Shown piece by piece: positions 1 through 5,539 of a stretch of DNA of 5,539 nucleotides (the stretch's first letter is position 1; each line of letters starts with the position of its first letter). Source of the stretch: Chloroflexota bacterium. Its GTDB lineage: Bacteria > Chloroflexota > Dehalococcoidia > GIF9 > AB-539-J10. The notes under the pieces were generated by a model. The model worked only from the letters and a program-made list of their open reading frames with translations. It was not told where the DNA came from and searched no databases. The translations under genes and the position numbers were made by a program. Location of the stretch: positions 1 to 5,539 of the forward strand of contig JADFUZ010000019.1 of the NCBI GenBank assembly GCA_015222295.1. The letters run 5' to 3'.

Positions 1-35
1 AGTCTCGTGGGCTCGGAGATGTGTATAAGAGACAG
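1..35 (+). other. Nextera (Tn5) read-2 adapter, synthetic, left end
   Basis: Bases 2-35 match the Illumina Nextera read-2 transposase adapter. The 19-base Tn5 mosaic end occupies 17-35 (AGATGTGTATAAGAGACAG), preceded by the GTCTCGTGGGCTCGG tag at 2-16. Base 1 would be the last base of the sample index. This is library-construction sequence that was not trimmed, not part of the genome. The same adapter appears inverted at 5492-5526, so biological sequence begins at 36. Confidence 0.98.
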
Positions 36-37
36 TG

Positions 38-1018
38 TCAGCCCAGCTTGGCAGCTTCGTGTCTGACTAGAACCCGGATTCTTCGGTGAATGTCCAGAGC
101 ATGGGATATGTCTTTGCTTCCAGACACCCAGTGGAACCAGCCTCTATCTTCCCTGCCACCGCTGGCCTCACTTTCTCTCACTGCGAGTTCCACTGCTCGG
201 CGCTTGCCAGTCTGCCAAGCTTCCAGAACACCCCATAGGTCATCCAGCCTGGTGGACGCCAAGCTAATAGTGCAGTAGGGTAGGGCATATTCATTGGCGT
301 TAAAGGCAATAGCTAGACCGCCGGCCCTGTCAACCGCCTGAAGCATCCTGGCATCAGTGATGCTATCCCCCACTACTACCCACTGTGAAAGCGGCTTCGC
401 TGTCACGGACGCGAAGTCCTCCAATGCCTCTACCTTGCGCCGTCCACCTACCGGCTTCACCTCGGCCAGGATTCTCCCCGAACTTGTCCGAGCCAGGTCC
501 CGCTGGTAGAAGCGATCCAGATGCTGCTTTATTTCAGCGTCGTCAGATAGGGTTGCCATCCGTTCTTCCGCTTGCCCTAGCAAAGCGAAATCCCGGTTGC
601 TCAGCAACTGCCGAATCCGGTCCAGAGGAAAGTGGGTGCAAGCCACGTTCTGCGACGCGATTCCCAGCCTTTGCGTCACAGAGAGGGCATACTGCTCATA
701 GCTGGTGCTGATACAGAAGATCTGCCATTTCACAGATTTGAGCCTGGAGATCAATTCCAAAGCGCCACTGGTCAGTCTAGACCCTTGTCCCATAGCAGTG
801 ATTTGTTCTTCCGTTATTCCATGATAGGCCAGGAAAGGAGCCGTGAGTGCCAGAGTATCACCAGGCTCGTAGTCCTTCCTGCCTTCCAGGGTTGCCAGGT
901 CGTCGTATCTGCTGATGACTTCGAAGGTCTTGCCGCCGGTGGGGAACAGCTTCATCAATTCGTAGGCGTTGTCCTGGGGAGCCAGAGGGCCTTCAAGGTC
1001 AAAGCATATTAGCTTCAT
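38..1018 (-). CDS. HAD-superfamily hydrolase, EhaR-like
   Basis: A complete 326-residue protein starts at ATG 1018-1016 and stops at TGA 40-38, just inside the insert edge. HAD motifs are visible: motif I FDLEGPL with the nucleophile Asp7, a motif II-type Ser/Thr in IFCISTS (around Ser104), a motif III Lys near residue 195 (GGRRKVEAL), and motif IV VVVGDSITD with Asp218 and Asp222. The second Asp of the usual DxD is Glu9. The N-terminal pattern (xxEGP, then DNAYEL, then SRYDD, then GDTL) resembles, from memory, the archaeal group annotated as energy-converting hydrogenase A subunit R. That name comes from gene neighbourhood in methanogens and implies no hydrogenase here. The likely role is a soluble cytoplasmic phosphatase or phosphotransferase of unknown substrate. 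An 84-nt gap separates it from the formyltransferase gene. Ribosome-binding candidates are AGGAG at 1034-1030 (11 nt from the start) and AAGG at 1027-1024 (5 nt). HAD membership is secure; the subgroup is probable. Confidence 0.88.
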   Translation of the reverse strand: MKLICFDLEGPLAPQDNAYELMKLFPTGGKTFEVISRYDDLATLEGRKDYEPGDTLALTAPFLAYHGITEEQITAMGQGSRLTSGALELISRLKSVKWQIFCISTSYEQYALSVTQRLGIASQNVACTHFPLDRIRQLLSNRDFALLGQAEERMATLSDDAEIKQHLDRFYQRDLARTSSGRILAEVKPVGGRRKVEALEDFASVTAKPLSQWVVVGDSITDARMLQAVDRAGGLAIAFNANEYALPYCTISLASTRLDDLWGVLEAWQTGKRRAVELAVRESEASGGREDRGWFHWVSGSKDISHALDIHRRIRVLVRHEAAKLG

Positions 1019-1102
1019 GCCAGCCTTATCTCCTGTTTTTCCCTACTTATGACTGGGATTGCTCTGGGGGCTGTGCACTTGCTCGTGACAGAATGGAGTT
1101 GG
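1019..1102 (-). other. 84-nt intergenic gap, no clear signal
   Basis: This is the only real non-coding stretch inside the insert, between the formyltransferase stop (TAG at 1105-1103) and the HAD start. On the coding strand it contains a C-rich run and, near the HAD start, an A-rich stretch followed by AGGAG, which probably belongs to ribosome binding. I see no strong hairpin with a T-run and no well-spaced -35/-10 pair. A weak internal promoter cannot be excluded. The HAD gene is most simply read as the distal gene of the same operon. Confidence 0.5.
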
Positions 1103-1903
1103 CTACTGCTTCTTCATCCTTCGCGGCGAGCCAATCGAGGCAATCCCGTCGGTCACCGCTTTGTCCACCCTATCGCTGAGATCATATCCGCCCGTTGTCC
1201 TGCCTTGTGCGTCAACTATCCTGCCATCCCTGATGCTGATTTCGCCTCGACCAAGTGCCTGCAGCGTGAAGATGATGAGAGGGAATTCCCGGGCAAGCTC
1301 ATGCCTGCGGATAAGCTGAAAGAGCATTTCTCTGTCACCGTTCTGCCAGTATCGGTAGAAAGGCCTGTCCTTGATAGGGAAGACACAGTAGCTGACCACG
1401 GGGCCTCTGTCCAGGTCAGGGGTCACGAGGTGCATCATTGCACCGGCTTGTCCGACTTGGCCTTCTATGAGCTTCCAGATCACCTCTTGCCAGCTTCCGG
1501 TTGGTCCTCCAGGAGGCGCGGGATGGAGATTAATCATCGCGTATTCCTGACATAGAGCTTGTCCTACAATAAGCATGTACCCAGCCAGAACACACAAGTC
1601 GGGAGCGAAGCCCCGGATCCTCTCGCCAAGCTGTCTATCATACTCAGGGCGATAGTCTTCCGTACCTTGTGTTGAAGCTCGGAACTTCCTATGGGAGAGA
1701 CAAACAAGGGGCAGACCGTAGCCGCGCACCAACTCAAAGAAGAGATCGCTCTGCCGAGATTCGCCGGGCTCCCGGTTGCTGAACACGAAGGCAATTCTTC
1801 CTTTGATCTCCCCGTTGCGGATTTCCTCCTGCACGGCCTGCAAGAGCTGCCGCGCGGCCTCGTCTCTTCCCGTAGAAAACCAGCCGATGTTCAGCAACGG
1901 CAT
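1103..1903 (-). CDS. Formyltransferase-fold protein (PurN/Fmt family)
   Basis: A 266-residue protein starting at ATG 1903-1901. It has the catalytic signature of 10-formyltetrahydrofolate-dependent formyltransferases: Asn125 and His127 in INLHPAP, and Asp165 in PDLDRGPVV, equivalent to Asn106/His108/Asp144 of E. coli PurN. The N-terminus (NIGWFSTGRDEAARQLL) fits the first strand and helix of the fold. The loop after the catalytic His reads PAPPGGPTGSW, unlike the usual SLLP segment of PurN and Fmt, so the acceptor substrate may differ. It lacks the long Fmt C-terminal domain and is longer than PurN (about 212 residues), with an extra tail of roughly 60-80 residues. An in-frame GTG at 1921 would add six residues, but ATG 1903 places the first beta strand at the usual distance and has GTGAG upstream. 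It overlaps the PHP gene by 13 nt, suggesting coupling. The family is secure; assignment as GAR transformylase is not supported by any purine gene nearby. Confidence 0.87.
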   Translation of the reverse strand: MPLLNIGWFSTGRDEAARQLLQAVQEEIRNGEIKGRIAFVFSNREPGESRQSDLFFELVRGYGLPLVCLSHRKFRASTQGTEDYRPEYDRQLGERIRGFAPDLCVLAGYMLIVGQALCQEYAMINLHPAPPGGPTGSWQEVIWKLIEGQVGQAGAMMHLVTPDLDRGPVVSYCVFPIKDRPFYRYWQNGDREMLFQLIRRHELAREFPLIIFTLQALGRGEISIRDGRIVDAQGRTTGGYDLSDRVDKAVTDGIASIGSPRRMKKQ

Positions 1904-2538
1904 TTTCTCACTTTGGCCCACGTACTGGCCAAATGGACAAGTGGGCTAGACCTGTGCCCCGATATTCTGCCTTGAGACAGGCACTCGAGAAAGTCAGCAG
2001 GACCAGCGAATTCGGCCATCTCTACATAGGCCCTGCCAATCTCGGCTGCAGTGTGGGCATCGCTCCCTGCGCTGGCAGCTTTCCCGTATCTCGCTGCCAG
2101 GCGCTGTGCCTTGTCTAGACTCCGCGCCAGAGGAGTACGGGCGTTGAAAACCTCCACTATGTCAATCTGCGATAGAATCCGCGGTGATAGCAGCGTGTTC
2201 GAATTCCGCAAGGGCCAGTATCCGAAAGGATGGGGAATACCAACCAGCCCACCCTGCCGCTTGATCATGGATATGGTTTCCTCCGGGGGCAATCCCTTAG
2301 GAATCTCCTCGCTCAAGAAGAACGCCAGCAGCTCTCCTGCGGACGTCCTGACTTCCTCAGCGACAATCACCCTGAAGGGAGCCAGAGCCCTCAGCTTCAA
2401 GGCACCGGCGATGGTGTTATGATCGGATACGGCGAGACAGTTGACGCCCATCTCGAGACAGCGGTCCACTACCTGAGGAAGAGCGGTGCAGCAGTCTCCA
2501 GAATAGCAGGTGTGCATATGCAGGTCAGCTCTTATCAC
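1891..2538 (-). CDS. PHP-domain metal-dependent phosphoesterase
   Basis: A 215-residue protein starting at GTG 2538-2536 and overlapping the efp stop as GTGA. It carries the PHP (polymerase and histidinol phosphatase) metal-site motifs in order: DLHMHT (His7, His9), SDHNT (Asp39, His40), the acidic VAEEV (Glu61/Glu62), GIPHPFG (His103), Asn132 in VFNAR, and GSDAHT (Asp160, His162). This is close to a complete set for a di- or trinuclear phosphoesterase, so it is probably active. It is a stand-alone PHP domain, shorter than the TrpH/YciV-type nucleotide phosphoesterases (about 280-290 residues) and not joined to a polymerase. The GTG start is fixed by its position only six codons before the first His and by GGAG at 2550-2547, 8 nt upstream inside the end of efp. 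Substrate is unknown; 5'-3' oligonucleotide, 3',5'-bisnucleotide or sugar-phosphate hydrolysis are known for relatives. Confidence 0.9.
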   Translation of the reverse strand: MIRADLHMHTCYSGDCCTALPQVVDRCLEMGVNCLAVSDHNTIAGALKLRALAPFRVIVAEEVRTSAGELLAFFLSEEIPKGLPPEETISMIKRQGGLVGIPHPFGYWPLRNSNTLLSPRILSQIDIVEVFNARTPLARSLDKAQRLAARYGKAASAGSDAHTAAEIGRAYVEMAEFAGPADFLECLSQGRISGHRSSPLVHLASTWAKVRKCRC

Positions 2539-3095
2539 CCTGCCTTCTCCAAATACTCGCGTGTGCGAGTGTCAACCCTTATAGTGTCGCCGATATTGAC
2601 AAAAAGGGGAACCTGCACAGTGACGCCGGTTTCTAGTCTTGCCGCTTTGGTGGCCCCGGTGGCTGTATTCCCCTTGAATCCAGGCTCGGTGTACGTAACC
2701 TGAAGCTCCACAGCAACAGGCAGTTCCACGCTGACGACTTCGCCTTTGTGGGTCAGAATCTCAATGTTTAGCCCTTCCTTCAGGTAGTCGATGCCATCTC
2801 CCATCTGTGCAGCGTTCAGAGTCATCTGTTCGTAGTTCTCATTATCCATGAAGTAATACAGATTCCCGTCGTTATAGAGATACTGGACTGGTCGGTGTTC
2901 CAAGAACGCGGGAGCGAACTTTTCGTTGGCCTGGAAAGAGCGCTCAATAACATTCCCGCCCCGAATGTCACGAAGCCTCAGCCGGATCTGAGCTGAGCCT
3001 CGCCCCATTTTAATATGGTGATATTCGATGACGTAATATATTTTCCCGCCCAGCTCTATGGCGATTCCCTTTCTCAATTCCCCAGCATCAATCAT
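2535..3095 (-). CDS. efp: Translation elongation factor P
   Basis: A complete 186-residue EF-P, the usual family length. It binds between the P and E sites of the ribosome and relieves stalling at consecutive prolines. The N-terminal KOW-like domain spans about 1-64, followed by two OB-fold domains (about 65-128 and 129-186). The C-terminal family signature is clear at about 150-170 (KAARLETG, then VPLFVNIGD). The loop that normally carries a modified residue reads HHIKMGRGSAQ, placing Arg32 (codon 3002-3000) where E. coli has the beta-lysylated Lys34 and EarP-dependent species have a rhamnosylated Arg. Met30 replaces the usual Pro. This loop and the NDGNLYYFMDNENYEQ segment look like Chloroflexota EF-Ps as I remember them. 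The ATG overlaps the peptidase stop by four bases (ATGA) and has the strongest Shine-Dalgarno in the window. No modification enzyme gene is present here. Confidence 0.97.
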   Translation of the reverse strand: MIDAGELRKGIAIELGGKIYYVIEYHHIKMGRGSAQIRLRLRDIRGGNVIERSFQANEKFAPAFLEHRPVQYLYNDGNLYYFMDNENYEQMTLNAAQMGDGIDYLKEGLNIEILTHKGEVVSVELPVAVELQVTYTEPGFKGNTATGATKAARLETGVTVQVPLFVNIGDTIRVDTRTREYLEKAG

Positions 3096-4177
3096 TGGAT
3101 GACCTCCACGGTTTTCTCTGACTCGGTAAGCACTCTGACTCTGCCTTTCTCCAACACAACTACGTCCTCAATCCTACAGCCTCCAAATCCTGGGACGTAG
3201 ATCCCAGGCTCTATTGTGAAGACCATGCCGTCAATCAGCAAATCGGAGGAGTTGGGACCAATTCTCGGCGCCTCGTGTACCTCCAGTCCAACACCATGCC
3301 CCAGACCATGACCAAAGGCTTCACCACGGCCACCTTGCTCAATAATGGTTCGAGCCAACTGGTCTGCCTCGGCACCCGTCAGCTTCGCTGTTATTTGTCG
3401 TATGCCCGCGAGCTGGGCTTCCAAGACAACTCTGTGAATCTCCGCCAAAGCCTCGTCGGCTCGACCCAAACACAACGTGCGGCTGAAATCGCTGCAATAG
3501 CCTTCGATCCTGGCTCCCATGTCGATAATCACTGCTTCGTTTTGACCAATCACTCTGTCCGAGGGCTTGGCATGAGGCAGAGCTGCATTCGGGCCGGATG
3601 CTACAACCAGGTCAAAAGGTACCCCTTCACTGCCCCCTTCGCGGAGGAGGTTCTCTATTTCCCAAGCCAGGCTCTTCTCCGTGGTGCCAGGATGAATTGA
3701 CGTTCTTGCTTGTTTGAAAGCAGCATCAGTCAAGTTCGCTGCCTGAACAATAAGCTCCAGTTCCCCGGGCTCTTTTGTGCTACGAAGGTGCTCGACTAGA
3801 CCAGTTCTGGGTATAAGTTCAAGGTTTAGCTGCTTAGCTCTTATCGCGTGCTTGAGCTGTCGATGAACGGCGAAGCAAATGTGGTTTGCCTCAAAGCCCA
3901 GGCTATGCCACCCCAAGCTGGATACCAACTGAGGAAGCCAATCGTGCAGGTCCCCCTCAGTCCGGGTGATTTCAAGATTCCTCGTCTCATGTCCAGCCTG
4001 CTCTATGTAACGAAAGTCAGTGGCTAGAATTGCGTGCTTATGCGAAACCAGCACTGCGCCTGATGAGCCAGTGAATCCTGAAACGTAGCGACAGTTCACT
4101 GGCTTAGAAACCAGAAGCCCGTCCAGTCCCTCTCGGGCAATGACCCGCCGCAGTTTGTGCAATCGATCTACTGGCAA
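3092..4177 (-). CDS. M24B Xaa-Pro aminopeptidase/dipeptidase
   Basis: A 361-residue cytoplasmic metallopeptidase predicted to cleave Xaa-Pro bonds. The N-terminal creatinase-like domain (about 1-130) contains RYVSGFTGSSG, typical of the family. The C-terminal pita-bread domain carries all five metal ligands: Asp219 (IIDMGA), Asp230 (CSDFSRT), His294 (GHGLGHGVG), Glu323 (FTIEPG) and Glu337 (RIEDVV). His202 (ALPHAKPSD) and His301 (EVHE) match the proton-shuttle histidines of E. coli PepP. Length and organisation fit the PepQ/YpdF/YqhT class rather than the longer E. coli PepP. The frame is open upstream to 4420, but those residues overlap the topA zinc-finger region and look unlike any peptidase. 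A TTG at 4177-4175, one base after the topA TGA, gives the expected N-terminus (MPVDRLHKLRRVI) and has AAGGGAG upstream. It directly precedes efp, as yqhT does in Bacillus. The family is certain; exopeptidase specificity is not. Confidence 0.94.
   Translation of the reverse strand: MPVDRLHKLRRVIAREGLDGLLVSKPVNCRYVSGFTGSSGAVLVSHKHAILATDFRYIEQAGHETRNLEITRTEGDLHDWLPQLVSSLGWHSLGFEANHICFAVHRQLKHAIRAKQLNLELIPRTGLVEHLRSTKEPGELELIVQAANLTDAAFKQARTSIHPGTTEKSLAWEIENLLREGGSEGVPFDLVVASGPNAALPHAKPSDRVIGQNEAVIIDMGARIEGYCSDFSRTLCLGRADEALAEIHRVVLEAQLAGIRQITAKLTGAEADQLARTIIEQGGRGEAFGHGLGHGVGLEVHEAPRIGPNSSDLLIDGMVFTIEPGIYVPGFGGCRIEDVVVLEKGRVRVLTESEKTVEVIQ
3102..3107 (-). promoter_or_regulatory. Strong Shine-Dalgarno for efp (GGAGGT)
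   Basis: The coding strand reads GGAGGT six bases before the efp ATG, inside the last codons of the peptidase gene. It is an almost perfect match to the 16S rRNA 3' end. It suggests efp can load ribosomes independently of the ATGA coupling with the upstream gene, consistent with a highly expressed translation factor. Confidence 0.85.
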
Positions 4178-4178
4178 C

Positions 4179-5491
4179 TCACTCCCTTTCTGCTTCGACC
4201 GACTCCAGTTCCGAACGCGCCACCTGGTATCCGCAGACAACACATTTTGCCAAACCCCTTCTGTAAGAAACGAGAAGTTTCCCGCACTCGGGACAGGGTA
4301 CGGAAATCGGTCTGTAGCTTGTGGCGAATTTGCACTGGGGATAGTTGCTACAGCCGTAGAACAGCCGCTTTCTCTTGGTGACCTTCTCCACCAGGTCAGA
4401 GCCACATTGCGGGCAAGCAACGCCGGTCCTAACTAAGAAGGGCTTCGTAGTCTTGCATTCGGGATAGCCACTACAAGCGACGAACTTCCCAAAGCGGCCC
4501 AGCTTGATGACCATCGGCCGCCCGCAGTTGGGGCAAGTCTCCCCGGCCGGCTGTGTCATGTCAACCTTGTCTACATCGAGCGAGGCCTTATGCAGCATGT
4601 CTTCGAACGGCTGGTAGAAATCTCGCAACAGAGATACCCATTCCTGCTGGCCCTGTGCTACTTCGTCCAGCTGTTCTTCCATCCGCGCGGTGAACCCAAG
4701 ATCGACAATCTGAGGGAAATGCTGCGTCAAGATGCCATTCACAATTTCCCCCAGATCAGTAGGAAAGAACCTCCCAGCTCGCTTGCGGACATAATCCCTT
4801 TCTTGGATAACGGATAGGGTAGGAGCATAGGTGCTGGGACGTCCGATACCCTTCTGCTCAAGATCCCTTACTAACGTTGCCTCTGTGTACCGGGGTGGTG
4901 GCTGAGTGAAGTGTTGCTCCGGGAAAGTCCCCCAGTAAGCCAGGCTATCGTTCTCTTTCAATTGTGGCAAGGGAGCGACAACTTCTCTTCGTTCGTCTTC
5001 GTCCTTGGCTTCGGCATAAACGGCAAGGAAACCAGGGAAGGTGAGGATGGAACTTGCAGCCTCAAGAAGATAACCTGGCTGCTGCACCAGTCTCGCCCCA
5101 ATCTTCACGCTGGTTGCGTCGTATGAAGCTGAGGACATCTGGCTTGCGACCATGCGCTTCCAGATAAGCTCATACAGTCTGCACTGGTCCGAACTGAGGA
5201 ACTGCTTGACGTGCTGTGGTACGCGAGAGACCTCGGTCGGGCGAATTGCTTCGTGGGCTTCCTGGGCCCACTTGGTTTTCTTGGCGAAATGCCGTGGTTT
5301 CGGCGGCACGAACTCCTCCCCATAGTTACCTGCGATGAACTGTCTAACTTGAGCTATGGCGGATGCAGCAACTCTGGTCGAATCAGTGCGTATGTAGGTG
5401 ACGAGCCCCACCGATCCCTCTTCACCAAGAGCCAATCCCTCATAAAGCTGCTGGGCGACTGCCATGGTACGCTTGGCGGTGAAGTGCAGTC
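4179..5491 (-). CDS. topA: DNA topoisomerase I, C-terminal part (5'-truncated)
   Basis: A type IA topoisomerase that relaxes negative supercoils through a 5'-phosphotyrosine intermediate. Only about the last 436 residues are present; the TOPRIM domain and much of the core lie beyond the insert edge at 5491. The frame is open up to the adapter, where it meets an artificial stop, and begins LHFTAKRTMAVAQQLYEG, a conserved internal segment. The ATG at 5465 is therefore not the start. Numbering from that Met, the catalytic Tyr24 lies in VTYIRTDST (codon 5396-5394), and the signature YTEATLVRDLEQKGIGRPST is at about 193-212. Three C-terminal four-cysteine zinc ribbons follow: Cys311/314/331/337, Cys351/354/372/378 and Cys391/394/408/411. 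The charged C-terminus ends at TGA 4181-4179, one base before the peptidase start. The truncation is a library break, not gene decay. Confidence 0.97.
4182..4188 (-). promoter_or_regulatory. Ribosome binding site deciding the TTG start
   Basis: The coding strand reads AAGGGAG within the last codons of topA, four bases before the TTG at 4177-4175. No ATG or GTG lies in the peptidase frame near this point. The site, together with the position of the topA stop and the expected peptidase N-terminus, supports the TTG. The spacing is slightly short, and a second TTG at 4162-4160 is a weaker alternative. Confidence 0.7.
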
Positions 5492-5526
5492 CTGTCTCTT
5501 ATACACATCTCCGAGCCCACGAGACT
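5492..5526 (-). other. Nextera (Tn5) read-2 adapter, synthetic, right end
   Basis: Bases 5492-5510 are the reverse complement of the Tn5 mosaic end (CTGTCTCTTATACACATCT), followed by CCGAGCCCACGAGAC at 5511-5525. Base 5526 is complementary to base 1, so the two contig ends form a 35-base perfect inverted repeat. This is a sequencing-library artefact, not a transposon end in the genome. Confidence 0.98.
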
Positions 5527-5539
5527 GTCATAAATGAAG
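5527..5539. other. Residual tail beyond the adapter
   Basis: Thirteen bases follow the adapter. In a standard Nextera molecule an 8-10 base index would start at 5526 and be followed by ATCTCG of the flow-cell adapter. The bases 5526-5533 (TGTCATAA) could be an index, but the following ATGAAG does not match the expected adapter. The origin is unresolved: low-quality assembly tail, a different construct or a chimera. It should not be treated as genomic sequence. Confidence 0.55.

Noticed and set aside
38..1018. Hydrogenase subunit (Eha) function for the HAD protein
   Set aside because: The EhaR name derives from gene neighbourhood in methanogens. No hydrogenase genes are present here, and the sequence itself indicates only a HAD hydrolase fold.
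1019..1102. Terminator or promoter in the gap before the HAD gene
   Set aside because: No stable hairpin with a T-run and no properly spaced -35/-10 pair could be made out by eye.
1049..1555. Plus-strand open frame of 168 codons
   Set aside because: It lies antisense to the formyltransferase, which has clear catalytic motifs. The plus-strand translation has no recognisable domain and is a frame shadow.
1904..1921. GTG start at 1921 for the formyltransferase
   Set aside because: It would add MGQSEK before the first beta strand, has no good ribosome binding site and deepens the overlap; ATG 1903 fits better, though the choice is not certain.
2230..2703. Plus-strand open frame of 157 codons
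   Set aside because: It lies opposite the PHP and efp genes, both with firm motifs; no domain or plausible ribosome binding site was recognised.
3275..3700. Plus-strand open frame of 141 codons inside the peptidase
   Set aside because: It is antisense to the metal-binding core of the M24 peptidase, with low-complexity-looking translation and no family resemblance.
4179..5465. A complete short topoisomerase beginning at the ATG at 5465
   Set aside because: Conserved topA sequence continues upstream (LHFTAKRT) to the insert edge; the apparent upstream stop lies in the adapter. The gene is truncated by the library break.
1..5526. Composite transposon or Tn5-like element bounded by terminal inverted repeats
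   Set aside because: The inverted repeats are the Nextera adapter including the engineered hyperactive mosaic end; there is no transposase gene, and the inside is an ordinary housekeeping operon.

Overview
The window is a metagenomic or single-cell style contig. Its real insert (about 36-5491) is bounded on both sides by the same Illumina Nextera (Tn5) read-2 adapter, in inverted orientation. Everything biological lies between these synthetic ends. The insert is bacterial, densely coded, and all six genes run on the minus strand, so transcription goes from high to low coordinates. The protein sequences suggest Chloroflexota, probably Dehalococcoidia-like. This rests mainly on the EF-P loop (Met-Gly-Arg-Gly-Ser-Ala), the style of the formyltransferase, and remembered family resemblance. 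No search was run, so the taxonomy is an inference.

Layout in order of transcription: (1) 5491-4179, the C-terminal part of DNA topoisomerase I (topA), cut at its 5' end by the library breakpoint; (2) 4177-3092, a complete M24B Xaa-Pro aminopeptidase/dipeptidase that starts on TTG one base after the topA stop; (3) 3095-2535, elongation factor P (efp), overlapping the peptidase stop as ATGA; (4) 2538-1891, a small PHP-domain metallo-phosphoesterase, overlapping the efp stop as GTGA; (5) 1903-1103, a formyltransferase-fold protein of the PurN/Fmt type, overlapping the PHP gene by 13 nt; (6) an 84-nt gap, then 1018-38, a HAD-superfamily protein resembling the archaeal EhaR-like group, whose natural stop codon lies 2 nt inside the insert edge.

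The first five genes overlap or abut, so they are almost certainly one transcript with translational coupling. The peptidase-efp pair is a recurrent bacterial arrangement, and topA is a housekeeping neighbour. The downstream trio (PHP phosphoesterase, formyltransferase, HAD hydrolase) has no evident joint pathway. It is the least understood part of the window, but nothing here amounts to clear evidence of a new system. There are no RNA genes, CRISPR arrays, insertion sequences or convincing terminators. No non-coding stretch exceeds 300 bases; the only real gap is 1019-1102.
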